DNA of 64,000 bases from Bacteroidota bacterium (GTDB lineage: Bacteria; Bacteroidota; Bacteroidia; Chitinophagales; BACL12). The translations under genes and the position numbers were made by a program. The DNA is taken from assembly GCA_016715425.1 (NCBI GenBank), contig JADKAC010000005.1, positions 1 to 64,000 on the forward strand, written 5' to 3'. The notes under the pieces are model-generated. The model saw only the letters and a list, made by a program, of their open reading frames with translations. It was not told the origin of the DNA and searched no databases. Positions 8,485-19,856 of this stretch are shown one piece after another; the stretch's first letter is position 1; each line of letters begins with the position of its first letter.

Positions 8485-11400
8485 ATGGCAGAAAAGAAAT
8501 ATTGGAAGGGACTGGAAGAATTAAAACCGACACCTGAATTTTTACAGAATTCCCAGCAAGAATTTGGAAAAGAACTCGAAACAGAATTCTTTGAAGAAAG
8601 CAATGCATTAAGCGGTTCACGCAGGGATTTTTTAAAGGTAATGGGATTCAGTCTCACGGCAGCCACTTTAGCTGCAGGTTGTGAAATGCCTATTAATAAA
8701 GTAGCACCTTATATTTTTAAACCGGAAGATATTACACCAGGTATCGCTACGTGGTATGCTTCCACTTACAGCGATGGTGGTGATTATTGTAGTATATTAG
8801 TAAAAACCCGGGAAGGACGCCCAATTAAAATAGAAGGGAATAAGGCTTCAACAATAACTAAGGGTGGCACCAGCGCTCGTGTTCAGGCAAGTATTCTAAG
8901 TTTGTATGATACAAGCCGCATTAGAACACCTTTGAAAAGGGATTCTGCGGGCAAATTTTCTGAAACTACTTGGGAAGAATTAGATCAGGCGGTGTTGAAT
9001 AAATTGAGTGCTTCGCCAGATGCACAAGTTCGCATATTAACTTCTACTGTAATTAGTCCTTCTACAAAAAAGGTATTTGATAAATTCACTGAAAAATATC
9101 CAAATACCAAAGTTTATACATATGATGCGGTTTCCTATTCAGGTATGTTAACTGCCAATGAGCAATCATTTGGTATGCGGGCAATTCCTAATTATGATTT
9201 CGCAAAAGCAAAAGTTATTTTAAGCTTTGATGCAGACTTTTTAGGCACATGGATTTCTCCCGTGGAATACACCAAAGCTTATATCCAAAACAGAAAAGTA
9301 AATAAAGATAAAAGGGAAATGTCCCGCCATTATCAAGTGGAATCTAGAATGAGTTTAACAGGAGCAAATGCAGATTATAGAATTGCATTAAAGCCTTCCG
9401 AACTGCATTCTGCGATTCAGCATGTTTTCAATGCAATTACCGGAGGGGGAAGTGTTGCTGTAGGTGATGAAAGTAAAATGAGCCACTTGAATCAGGCAGT
9501 AGAAATGTTGAAAGCAAACATGGGAAATTCATTGGTAATTTCCGGTTCAAATGATATTAATGCGCAAATTTTAATTAATGGAATTAATAATGCGTTAGGC
9601 AATTATGGTACTGTGATAAAATTGAATAGTGCCAATAAATTGCGTCAGGGTTCTGACACAGATTTGAAAAATTTTATTTCTGATTTAAATGCGAGTGCAG
9701 GGAGTGTAGCAATGATTTATAATTGCAATCCGGTATATGATTCACCTTTGGGAGCACAAATTGAAGAAGCAATTGGAAAAGCAGAAATCAGTATAGGCTT
9801 TACAGGTAATATGGATGAGACATCTCATATTTGTAGTCATATTGCGCCGGATCATCACTATCTGGAATCCTGGAATGATGCCGAACCACATACAGGTGTG
9901 TATTCATTTGCCCAACCTACAATTCAGCCCTTGTTTAATACAAGACAAATGCAGGATTCAATGCTTAAATGGGCAGGTTCTGAAATGAATTACCATGATT
10001 TTATGGTGGAAAATTGGAACACTACAAATTTTGTTAGCGAAACAAATAAGATAAGAGCATTTAATAAAGCATTGCAATCAGGATTATATCAATCTGAAAT
10101 GCCAATGGATGCTATTTTGCCTGTATTCAGCGGAGACCTTGCAAAAGCAAGTGCCGGTATTTCTAAATCAGGTGCTGATGGTTTGGAAGTTCAGTTATAT
10201 GAATCTATTGGATTAGGTGATGGCCGTTACGCAAATAATCCATGGTTACACGAAATGCCAGATCCGGTAACAAAGATTACTTGGGATAATTACTTAAACA
10301 TATCTCCTGAGTGGGCCGAAGAAAATGATTTGATGCACGGTGATATTGTTACTCTTACAATCGGTTCTAATTCTGTGGATCTACCTGTTTCAATTCAACC
10401 CGGTCAAGCCAAAGGTTCTGCATCTGTTGCAATAGGTTTTGGTAGAACAATAGTTGGTAAAGTAGGTCAAGGTGTTGGTAAAGCAGTAGCAATTTTTGCT
10501 GATGCTTCTGGAGAGACAGTGAATTATAATCTGAGTGGTGCTTCAATTTCTAAGACAGGACAAAATGTAGTTTTTGCACAAACACAAACACATTTTAATC
10601 TGAATGATGGTATTGCAAAAAGAAAAATTGTAAAAGAAACCACCTTAGCAGAATACAAGAAAAATCCTTTAGCTGGTAATACAGATCGTGCTGCAGTATT
10701 AGGACAATTGGATACCTTCTATCCTGATTTTCAAGCTGGAAAAAATGGCTTTAATTGGGGGATGAATATAGACCTGAATACTTGTATCGGGTGCGGTGCA
10801 TGTACAATTGCTTGTATCAGTGAAAATAATATTCCTGTTGTAGGAAAGGATGAAGTACGTAGAGCACATGAAATGCATTGGATACGTATTGACCGGTATT
10901 ATGCAGGTGAAAATCCTGAAAATCCGGAAGTAGTATTTATGCCGATGATGTGCCAGCATTGTGAAAATGCGCCTTGCGAAAATGTTTGTCCTGTGGGCGC
11001 TACCAACCATAGTAGTGAAGGATTTAATCAAATGGCTTATAACCGTTGTATTGGAACAAGATACTGTGCAAACAACTGTCCTTATAAAGTAAGGCGATTC
11101 AACTGGTATGATTACACTGGTGCTGATACATTCGGTGAAATGAATGATGCAACTGAAAATGTTAGAATGGATACAATGGATGATTTAACTAGAATGGTTT
11201 TAAATCCGGATGTTACTGTAAGATCAAGAGGTGTAATTGAAAAATGTTCTTTCTGTGTGCAGAGAATTCAGGAATCAAAACTCACAGCCAAAAAGAAAAC
11301 CGCCAATTGCGTGATGGTGATATTCGCACCGCTTGTCAGAATGCATGTCCTGCGGATGCAATCGTATTTGGAAATATGTTTGATGAAAATACAGAAGTGT

Positions 11401-11555
11401 ATAAGTTGAATACCAGTGAACGTGCGTATGGAGTAATTGAAGAAAACCACTGGTTGCCCTCTGTATTGTATATGACTAAAGTGAGAAATAAAGATGCTGA
11501 GGATCATGTACACGAAGAGAGATTGGATATAATGGATCTATATAATTATAAATAG
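8485..11555 (+). CDS. actB: Alternative complex III subunit ActB (molybdopterin-like and iron-sulfur), frameshifted in this sequence
   Basis: Large peripheral subunit of alternative complex III. Near the N-terminus there is a Tat-type signal S-R-R-D-F-L-K followed by a lipobox-like L-A-A-G-C. A long domain related to molybdopterin oxidoreductases (known to lack the cofactor in this family) precedes a ferredoxin-like domain with four cysteine clusters: C-I-G-C-G-A-C-T-I-A-C, C-Q-H-C-x4-C-x3-C, C-I-G-x3-C-x3-C and C-S-F-C, closing with A-C-P-A-D-A-I. The reading frame breaks in an A-run at 11290-11294: one extra A joins the first frame (stop at 11409) to the second frame, which continues to 11555 with the missing cluster. 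The restored protein is about 1023 aa, normal for ActB. Most likely a sequencing error. Confidence 0.9.
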
Positions 11556-11563
11556 CAAGAAAG

Positions 11564-13009
11564 ATGTTTGTATCACCAATTAGGGAACCACTTATTACGG
11601 GCCATAAAACTTACGCTCAAATGTCGGATGACATTATTGGGCCGATAGAGGCCAAACCAAATAAAATTTGGATGTTGGCTGTAACCGCAATGGGTATGCT
11701 GGCAATTACAGGTTTTATAATGATCGGTCTTACCATCACTTATGGTATTGGACTGTGGGGATTAAATAAAACAATTGGCTGGGCATGGGATATCACCAAT
11801 TTTGTTTGGTGGATTGGTATTGGTCACGCCGGTACTTTAATCTCGGCGATACTTCTCATCTTCCGTCAAAAATGGCGCACCGGTGTAAACCGTTCGGCAG
11901 AAGCTATGACAATTTTTGCGGTAATGTGTGCGGGTTTATTTCCACTTATTCACATGGGAAGAATTTGGCTGGCATTCTTTATTTTCCCTTATCCGAATAC
12001 TCGTGGACCGCTTTGGCCAAACTTTAATTCGCCATTACTTTGGGATGTATTTGCAATCTCTACTTACTTCACCGTTTCATTGTTATTCTGGTATGTAGGT
12101 TTAATACCTGATTTAGCAACTGTAAGAGATCGTGCAAAAACTGCCTTCAGAAAAAAAATATATAATGTTGTTTGTTTTGGATGGACCGGTTCAGCAAAAC
12201 ACTGGCAACGTTTCGAGTCATTAGGACTTGTACTTGCGGGTTTATCAACTCCACTTGTACTTTCAGTACACACAATTGTATCTTTTGACTTTGCCACTTC
12301 AGTAATTCCCGGCTGGCACACAACAATCTTTCCGCCCTACTTTGTTGCAGGGGCAATTTTCTCTGGCTTTGCAATGGTGCTTACACTGATGTTAGTAGTT
12401 CGAAAAGTCTTTCATCTGGAGGATTACATAACGATTGGCCACATTGAATCTATGAATAAGATTATTATTCTCACAGGCTCAATAGTGGGTGTTGCTTATA
12501 TCACCGAATTATTTACTGCATGGTATTCTCAGAATCAATATGAGCAATACGCATTTATTAATAGAAGTACCGGACCATACTGGTGGGCTTATTGGGCAAT
12601 GATGACTTGTAATGTTATCTCTCCTCAATTATTCTGGGTAAGAAAATTAAGAAGAAGCCCTGTATTTACATTCTTCATGTCCATCATTATTAATGTAGGT
12701 ATGTGGTTCGAGCGCTTTGTAATTATTGGTACTTCATTACACCGTGATTATTTAGTTTCAAGTTGGTCGTATTATATACCAACTTATGTAGAGATATTTA
12801 TTTATGTGGGAACTATAGGCTTCTTTATGACGCTGTTCCTCTTGTTTTCAAAAGTGGCGCCTGTGGTGGCGTTGGCGGAAGTCAAGAGTATTTTAAAATC
12901 AACCGGGGATCAGTATGTTGGCGAAAATGCTATACATGGGCACCACGAAGAACATGCCGGAGGGCATGGCTCAGATGGACATTATGAAACATTAATTAAA
13001 CCTCAATAA
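11564..13009 (+). CDS. actC: Alternative complex III subunit ActC (NrfD-like quinol-interacting membrane protein)
   Basis: Integral membrane subunit of the NrfD/PsrC family, 481 aa with about ten predicted spans, beginning P-I-R-E-P-L-I-T-G as in other ActC proteins. In solved complexes this subunit forms the quinol site next to the iron-sulfur part of ActB. The cytoplasmic tail is rich in histidine (GHHEEHAGGHGSDGH). It starts 8 bp after actB and ends 6 bp before actD. Confidence 0.93.
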   Translation: MFVSPIREPLITGHKTYAQMSDDIIGPIEAKPNKIWMLAVTAMGMLAITGFIMIGLTITYGIGLWGLNKTIGWAWDITNFVWWIGIGHAGTLISAILLIFRQKWRTGVNRSAEAMTIFAVMCAGLFPLIHMGRIWLAFFIFPYPNTRGPLWPNFNSPLLWDVFAISTYFTVSLLFWYVGLIPDLATVRDRAKTAFRKKIYNVVCFGWTGSAKHWQRFESLGLVLAGLSTPLVLSVHTIVSFDFATSVIPGWHTTIFPPYFVAGAIFSGFAMVLTLMLVVRKVFHLEDYITIGHIESMNKIIILTGSIVGVAYITELFTAWYSQNQYEQYAFINRSTGPYWWAYWAMMTCNVISPQLFWVRKLRRSPVFTFFMSIIINVGMWFERFVIIGTSLHRDYLVSSWSYYIPTYVEIFIYVGTIGFFMTLFLLFSKVAPVVALAEVKSILKSTGDQYVGENAIHGHHEEHAGGHGSDGHYETLIKPQ

Positions 13010-13015
13010 AATAAC

Positions 13016-13552
13016 ATGTCAGATAAAAAAGTATTATTTGGTTTGTTTGAAGACGAACAAGTGTTGATGAAAGCGGTAAAAAATGTGCGGGCAGAAGGTA
13101 TGAAAATTACAGACGTGCTTACACCTTTTCCTGTTCACGGCTTAGATGATGCAATGGGTTTACGTATGACTAAATTGCACAGTGCCGGTTTCATTTTTGG
13201 TATTGCCGGAACACTCACTGCATTAGTTTTTATTACATGGATCAGCACTATGAATTATCCAATTAATTATGGCGGTAAACCTTACTTCTCTTTACCTGCA
13301 TGGATACCAATAACATTTGAATTAACAGTATTATTTTCTGCCGTAGGTATGACACTTACTTATATGTATCTGAATAGACTTGCACCTGGAATGAAACCAA
13401 AAATTCTGGATGAAAGAATAACCAGCCACATGTTTGCAATGACTTTTGAATTAGATGGACAAACAGCTGAAAATAAAAAACAGGAAATTCGGGATGTATT
13501 GATTGGTAATGGTGCAGTGGAAGTTTATGAAAAAGAACTGGATGCATTATAA
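13016..13552 (+). CDS. actD: Alternative complex III subunit ActD (DUF3341)
   Basis: 178-aa membrane protein with a cytoplasmic N-terminal domain (L-F-G-L-F-E-D-E, DUF3341 type) and two spans (about residues 60-80 and 100-120). Contacts the other subunits of alternative complex III; it binds no known cofactor. Position between actC and actE is the standard order. Confidence 0.9.
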   Translation: MSDKKVLFGLFEDEQVLMKAVKNVRAEGMKITDVLTPFPVHGLDDAMGLRMTKLHSAGFIFGIAGTLTALVFITWISTMNYPINYGGKPYFSLPAWIPITFELTVLFSAVGMTLTYMYLNRLAPGMKPKILDERITSHMFAMTFELDGQTAENKKQEIRDVLIGNGAVEVYEKELDAL

Positions 13553-13562
13553 ATATATAGGC

Positions 13563-14225
13563 ATGAAGAAATTTTTAATAATAATAATAACCGGTGCTTT
13601 TGCAATACTAATGTTGCAATCTTGCAAGAAGGCAAGTGGTGATTTTCCAGGTACTTCTTATACTAATGATATGATGTATTCACGTGCGTATGAAACATAC
13701 GGACCTAATCATTTACTTAAAGATAGTATGGGTGCAATGCTACCGGTAGAAGGTACAGTGCCATTTAGTGGTGATCCACATACTGGAGAATATGATTCGA
13801 CAATTGCTGCTATCAGTCTGCCTTATGAATATTCAAATTCAATAGAAGACTACGAACGTTCCGCAATGAATCCTAATCCTGTAGCGGCTAGTGCAGAAAA
13901 CATTGCCCATGGCAAAATTATCTTTGATATTTATTGTGCAGTTTGTCATGGAGTTGCCGGCAATGGTCAAGGTAATATTGTTACATCGGGAAAATATAAA
14001 GCGGCACCACCAAATTATTTTGATTCATTGTATATGGTTATGCCTGATGGTAAAATGTATCATTCAATTACATATGGAAAAAATGCTATGGGTCCTTATG
14101 CATATGCAGTTTCAAAAGAAGATCGGTGGAAGGTAATTCAATACATTAATAAATTGCAGAATGATTATGCGTTGGCAAATGGCATTGCTATTCCAACAGC
14201 TACCGCAGAAGTAACAAATGAATAA
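13563..14225 (+). CDS. actE: Alternative complex III subunit ActE, monoheme cytochrome c lipoprotein
   Basis: Outer-face cytochrome c of alternative complex III. From ATG 13563 the protein (220 aa) has a lipoprotein signal with L-Q-S-C, one heme motif CAVCH at about residue 125, and the distal methionine region M-G-P-Y-A. An in-frame ATG at 13503 lies inside actD and would disrupt the signal peptide, so the later start is chosen. It likely passes electrons to the oxidase encoded downstream. Confidence 0.92.
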   Translation: MKKFLIIIITGAFAILMLQSCKKASGDFPGTSYTNDMMYSRAYETYGPNHLLKDSMGAMLPVEGTVPFSGDPHTGEYDSTIAAISLPYEYSNSIEDYERSAMNPNPVAASAENIAHGKIIFDIYCAVCHGVAGNGQGNIVTSGKYKAAPPNYFDSLYMVMPDGKMYHSITYGKNAMGPYAYAVSKEDRWKVIQYINKLQNDYALANGIAIPTATAEVTNE

Positions 14226-14258
14226 GAGAAATTAACGACTGAAAATAACTTTATAACA

Positions 14259-15626
14259 ATGAGCAGTTCAAATTCTTTTGAGTACACAAAAAAACACAAA
14301 CAAACCTTCCTGTTAATGATTGTGATTGGTTTGGTTGCCGTGCTTGCCGGGTTAATTACCGGGCAGATTAATATGGAGCGTTTTTGGGCAAACTTGCTTT
14401 TGAACTCAGTATATTTTTTAGGCATTGCAGTGCTCGCCACTTTTTTTATAACAGTGCATCAAATCGCAATGGCCGGATGGCATATTAATGTGCTGCGTGT
14501 TGCTGAAGCAATGAGTCAGTTTACAAAGTATGGTGCTATATTTATTTTGGTAATTGTATTAGGAACTGCCTTTGATTATCACCATCTCTATCATTGGAGT
14601 GATGATTTTATAAAACAAGAGTATGTTACACCTACTGAATTAAAAGCCTATGAGATAGAACATACCCATAATGAGATGAAGGAGCATACCGAAGAACACA
14701 GTTTGCATTTGCAAAATGCAGAAGTTGTGCTTGCATCCACTGCAAGCGGTGAACAGGAAGAAGTTGTAAATGCGGATGGTAAAATTTTAAATCCATTTTA
14801 CGATAAAATAATAGCAGGTAAAAAAGCATATCTTAATGATGGTTTCTTTATTCTGCGCACAGTTATCTATTTAGTTCTTTGGTCATTCATTGGTTTCAAT
14901 CTGCGAAAATTTTCAAAAGCCCAGGATAAGGATGGTGATATAAAATGGTATAATAAAACAAGAAGTTGGTCTGCAGTATTCCTGGTTATTTGGGCGGTGT
15001 CCAGTTCTATGATGGCTTGGGATTGGGTTATGTCACTTGACCCGCATTGGTTTAGTACATTGTTTGGATGGTATCTCTTTATATCTATGTTTGTGGCAAG
15101 TCTTTGTGTTATGACTTTAATACTTGTGTATTTAAAAAACAAAGGATACATGGTTCAACTAAATGAAAATCATTTACACGATCTTGGAAAATATATTTTT
15201 GGCTTTAGTATATTCTGGACTTACTTATGGTTCTCGCAATTTATGTTGATTTGGTATAGCAATATTCCCGAAGAAACTGCATGGTTTCTTGAAATGAAAC
15301 GTGAATATGGATTATTGTTTCTTCCAAATATGTTTGTCAATTTCCTTGTGCCTTTATTAGTATTAATGCGCAGGGATTCAAAAAGAAATTTAGCTGTTCT
15401 TGTAGTGGTTTCATCTATACTAGTAATTTTCCATTGGATAGATTTCTATCTGATGATTATGCCATTTACAGTAGGAGCAGATTGGGGAATAGGTTATTTT
15501 GAAATAGGAATGGTATTGGTTTTTACAGGCATGTTCTTATATGTTACTTTCAGCGAATTGGCGAAGGTTTCATTAATGCCTACCAAGCATCCGATGTTTA
15601 GAGAAAGTGTTGATCATCATCAATAA
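14259..15626 (+). CDS. actF: Alternative complex III subunit ActF (membrane, ActC paralog)
   Basis: 455 aa, about ten predicted spans, the second NrfD-like membrane subunit of the complex. A hydrophilic loop at about residues 125-190 (14630-14830) is rich in His and Glu, including H-T-H-N-E-M-K-E-H-T-E-E-H. The gene follows actE by 33 bp and leads directly into coxB 9 bp later, so complex III and the oxidase are translated from one message. Confidence 0.92.
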   Translation: MSSSNSFEYTKKHKQTFLLMIVIGLVAVLAGLITGQINMERFWANLLLNSVYFLGIAVLATFFITVHQIAMAGWHINVLRVAEAMSQFTKYGAIFILVIVLGTAFDYHHLYHWSDDFIKQEYVTPTELKAYEIEHTHNEMKEHTEEHSLHLQNAEVVLASTASGEQEEVVNADGKILNPFYDKIIAGKKAYLNDGFFILRTVIYLVLWSFIGFNLRKFSKAQDKDGDIKWYNKTRSWSAVFLVIWAVSSSMMAWDWVMSLDPHWFSTLFGWYLFISMFVASLCVMTLILVYLKNKGYMVQLNENHLHDLGKYIFGFSIFWTYLWFSQFMLIWYSNIPEETAWFLEMKREYGLLFLPNMFVNFLVPLLVLMRRDSKRNLAVLVVVSSILVIFHWIDFYLMIMPFTVGADWGIGYFEIGMVLVFTGMFLYVTFSELAKVSLMPTKHPMFRESVDHHQ

Positions 15627-15635
15627 AAGAAAGAA

Positions 15636-17071
15636 ATGACAGGTTGGTTAATTTTTATTGCAATTGCATTGGTCCTGATAGTATTATATCAGGTTACCCG
15701 CACATTAGATATTGTAAGCCAGTTAAGAGGTCAGGACGACGAAAATGTAGAGCATAGTACAAAAGTGCAGGCAATAGGATTGTTAATTTTTATGATCCTG
15801 GGTACTTATGGTTTCTTCTGGTCATTTGGCCATTTTAAAATACTAATATCGCAGCAGCTTCAGAACATGGTGAATTGATTGAACGCATGTTCATTGCCAC
15901 TTTAATTGTTACAGGGGCAGTATTTGTTATCACTAATATTTTGCTTTTCACATTTGCATATATTTATAGATATCGCAGAGGACGAGAAGCCGAGCATTTT
16001 GCGCATAGCAATAAACTGGAATTAATCTGGACCGTAATACCTACAATTGTACTTACAGGGTTTGTAGTATTCGGATTGCAATCATGGACAAAAATTACGG
16101 GCAAAGCATCACCCGAAGCGATTGTTTTTGAAGTAACTGGTCAACAGTTTTTCTGGAGTGTAAGATATCCCGGCGTAGATGGTGTTTTAGGTATGAGAGA
16201 TTATAATCTTATTTGCGCAGACAATCCGGTTGGAATTGTTACTAAAGAATTTATTCAACATAAAATTGCAGTGTTATCCGGCAACCCGGATTTAGGAACA
16301 AGAGGTGAAATAGGAGATCTGGAATCAAGAAAAGAAGCATTGCCTGGATTGATAGCAAATTTGCAAACAGATTTGGCGAAAAGACCAAACAGATATAAAG
16401 CGGATGATATAAAAGCAGAACTTAAAAAACTGCAAGATGAATTAGATGATATTGATGACCATATTATTGTAAGACAAAAAAATCTAGAGAGAATAGAATT
16501 AAAATATACAGATGCATATTTAACTGCAAACGCTTCTTTAATGAAAGCAGGTTATGATGATTTAATGCCATCTCAAATTCATCTGCCTGTAAATAAAGAA
16601 GCACTTGCAAAAATTACTGCATTAGATGTATTGCATGATTTTTATGTGCCTCACATGAAAGTAAAAATGGATGCAGTTCGCGGTATGCCCACTTCTTTTA
16701 AATTTACACCTACACTTACCACAACAGAAATGCGTGATATATTAAGTAGCAATCCGATTTGGCAAAAAGTGAAGGATGGAGATACCGATCCGATTTGGAA
16801 AAGTTTTAACTATGAAGTTGCCTGCGCAGAATTATGTGGAACTGGACATAGTGCAATGAAATTTATTATGGTAATTGATACAGAACCAGAATATGAAAAA
16901 TGGCTTTCTGAGCAAGTGCCGTATTGGGATAATGTAGCGGGAAATTTGAAAATCAGCAAATTGAGTAATGATGCACCCGTGAAGAAATCGGAAGAACCTG
17001 TACAACCTGCAGAAACTAAAGTTGATTCGACAACAGCTGATTCAAGTGCTGCTGTTGCAGTGAAAAATTAA
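15636..17071 (+). CDS. coxB: Cytochrome c oxidase subunit II (CuA), frameshifted in this sequence
   Basis: Electron-entry subunit of the aa3-type oxidase. The first span and cytoplasmic segment lie in one frame (to 15878) and the rest in another; adding one A to the A-run 15837-15840 joins them into a 478-aa protein with three spans, the usual form in Bacteroidota. The CuA site is visible at C-A-E-L-C-G-T-G-H-S-A-M with the upstream H of V-L-H-D-F-Y-V-P-H. Between the conserved W-S-V-R-Y-P-G strand and the H-L-P-V-N-K strand there is a charged insertion of about 110 residues with coiled-coil character. The C-terminus carries an Ala/Pro/Ser-rich tail. The separation into two ORFs is probably a sequencing error. 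Confidence 0.9.
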
Positions 17072-17094
17072 TTCATTTTTAAATTCTTTGTATA

Positions 17095-18959
17095 ATGTCA
17101 GTTGAAACATCAATTCAAGAACAGCAACATACGGATGTACACGCACATGATCACGATCATGCGCACCATGAACATCACCAAAGTTTTATAACTAAGTACA
17201 TTTTTTCTACCGATCACAAGGTGATTGCAAAGCAATTTCTAATCACCGGAATTATATGGGCAATAGTTGGTGGTGGCTTATCTGTTTTATTCCGTATTCA
17301 ACTCGGTTATCCGGATGCAGATCTTACTTGGATTAAGCCCTTCTTAGGAAAATGGATTACAGAGGATGGACATATTGCACCTGAATTCTATAATGCATTA
17401 ATTACTATGCATGGTACCATTCTTATATTCTTTGTATTAACAGCAGGATTAAGTGGTACGTTTTCAAATTATTTAATTCCATTAATGATTGGTGCCCGAG
17501 ATATGGCCTCCGGATTTATAAATATGTTATCCTATTGGTTCTTCTTTATTTCCGGTCTTGTAATGGCATTATCTTTTTTCTTAGCTACTGGTCCTGCATC
17601 AGGTGGTTGGACAGCATATCCTCCCTTAAATGCCTTGCCGCAAGCAACAAGTGGAAGTATTGCAGGAGTAGATTATTGGCTTATCAGTATTGCATTGTTT
17701 ATTATATCAGTTCTTCTTGGAGGCTTAAATTATATCACCACAATAATTAATTTGAGAACTAGAGGCATGAAGATGTTTCGTTTGCCACTTCCTATTTGGG
17801 CATTTTTACTAACAGCAGTCATCGGTGTTTTATCTTTCCCGGTGTTATTATCTGCTTCTGTTTTAATGTTGTTTGACAGAAATATGGGAACAAGTTTTTA
17901 CCTCGATCAGATTTATATCAGCGGTGAAGCTTTAGCAAATTCCGGAGGTAGCCCTATTTTATACCAGCACTTATTCTGGTTTCTTGGTCACCCGGAAGTA
18001 TATATTATTATTTTGCCGGCAATGGGTATTGTTTCCGAAGTGCTATCAGTCCATTCCCGAAAACCGATTTTTGGATATACTGCGATGGTGTATTCCTTAT
18101 TTGCCATTACGGTCTTATCCTTTATTGTGTGGGCGCATCACATGTTTGTTACCGGTATGAATCCTTTTGTCGGGTCCATCTTCGTAATTTTTACTTTAAT
18201 TATTGCCGTCCCCTCGGCGGTAAAAGTCTTTAACTGGCTCACCACCTTATGGCATGGGAATATCAAACTGAATCCGCAAATGTTATTTGCAATCGGATTT
18301 GTTTCGGTGTTTATCTCCGGAGGTGTTACCGGAATTTTCCTCGGAAACTCTTCTCTTGATATTGAATTACACGATACTTATTTTGTGGTTGCACACTTCC
18401 ATCTTGTTATGGGTGTTGCTGCATTTTTGGAATGTTTGCAGGTATTTATCATTGGTTTCCAAAAATGTTTGGACGACATGAATCAAACACTTGGTTATGT
18501 TCATTTCTGGGGAACACTGATTTGCGCATACCTCATTTTTTATCCAATGCACTTTGAATATATGTTGCCACGTCGTTATCCTACACATGTTGGGTTCGAC
18601 ACCTTCGGAATGTTTGCTCAATTAAATCAATTTATTTCCATCGCTGCATTCTTTTCTTTTGCATTCCAATTGCTGTTTGTATTTAACTTTTTCTATAGCA
18701 TTTGGTACGGAAGAAGAATGAAAGAATTAAATCCTTATCATGCAAATACATTAGAATGGACTACACCTTTGCGTCCGGGACATGGTAACTGGCCGGGTGA
18801 AATTCAGACGTGCATCGTTGGGCTTATGATTACAGCAAACGAGGAAGAGAATTTATTCCACAAACTGAGCCATTATCACAACAAGAAATTGAGTTGGGCG
18901 AGCATGGGGATGAATCTGATACTGATAAGATTAAAGAAGAAGAAACATATCGTAAATAA
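17095..18959 (+). CDS. coxA: Cytochrome c oxidase subunit I, frameshifted near the C-terminus
   Basis: Catalytic heme-copper subunit with heme a, heme a3 and CuB. Twelve or more spans; the CuB/tyrosine segment G-H-P-E-V-Y and the histidines W-A-H-H-M and V-A-H-F-H mark a type A1 oxidase. Residues 12-28 contain nine histidines (H-A-H-D-H-D-H-A-H-H-E-H-H). Downstream of 18805 the frame is wrong: restoring one C (ATTCCAGACGTGCATCG) gives E-I-P-D-V-H-R-W-A-Y-D-Y-S and a natural end E-E-E-T-Y-R-K with stop at 18957-18959, 2 bp before ctaB. The restored length is 621 aa. Without correction the frame runs to 18990 with an unrelated tail. Confidence 0.92.
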
Positions 18960-18961
18960 TT

Positions 18962-19854
18962 TTGCCACGCAGTATTTCCATATTATCTGATTTTACTTCC
19001 CGAGTTAAATCCAAAGTAACAGACTATTTGTTATTGGTGAAATTCCGGCTGAGTTTTATTGTTGTATTCAGTGCAGGAATAGGATATGTATTTGCCAGTG
19101 GCGATATGCATTATTTCGGATTATTTCTGCTTGCAGGATTTTTTAATTACCGCCGCTTCCAATGCTTTGAATCAGATTATAGAAGTGGAAACAGATAAGC
19201 TGATGGGGCGCACTGCTAACCGTCCATTACCAGCCGGAAGAATGCAAAGCACCGAAGCCATAATTGCTGCAGGAACTATGGGCATTTCAGGTATTGTTTT
19301 AATGTGGATATTATTTAATCCTATAAATTGCATTACTGGGCGCACTTTCATTATTGAGTTATGCATTTATTTATACTCCCATAAAAAGAATATCGCCACT
19401 CGCAGTTTTTGTAGGTGCATTTCCCGGAGCAGTTCCACCACTAATTGGATGGGCGGCTGCAACAGGTTCAATTGGCGAGATGGCAATTATTTTATTTGTT
19501 ATTCAATTCATGTGGCAGTTCCCGCATTTCTGGGCAATTGCATGGGTGGCATTTGATGATTATAAAAGGGCTGGTTTTCAATTATTGCCTACAGTTTCAG
19601 GGCAAAGCAAAGCATCTGCTTTTCATGTGTTGATGTACACTATTTTTTTAATTCCAATTAGTTTGATTCCATTTTTATCCGGATTTACAGGAAGTGTTTC
19701 TGCAATAATAATTGCATTAACAGGATTAGGATTTTTATATCAGGCTATACAATTGTATAAATCATGTGATGTAAAGTCTGCCAGAAAACTTATGTTTGGA
19801 TCGTTTCTGTATTTACCTATAGTTTTAATCGCTTTATTTTTTGACAGAATATAA
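18962..19854 (+). CDS. ctaB: Protoheme IX farnesyltransferase (heme O synthase), two frameshifts
   Basis: Membrane prenyltransferase that makes heme O, the precursor of heme A for the oxidase. The protein is spread over three frames. One T too many in the run 19139-19144 and one in TT 19328-19329 break it; removing both gives 296 aa with the allylic diphosphate site N-x2-x4-D-x3-D (N-Q-I-I-E-V-E-T-D-K-L-M) and R-P-L-P-A-G-R, and the loop D-D-Y-K-R-A-G. The start is TTG 18962, 2 bp behind coxA. Position inside the oxidase operon fits its task. Confidence 0.88.
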
Positions 19855-19856
19855 TA

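Noticed and set aside
11244..11555. Separate small ferredoxin-like gene after actB, or programmed frameshifting in actB
   Set aside because: The second frame continues actB exactly at the missing iron-sulfur cluster. The A-run lacks the downstream signals of programmed shifting, and eight similar breaks nearby point to sequencing errors.
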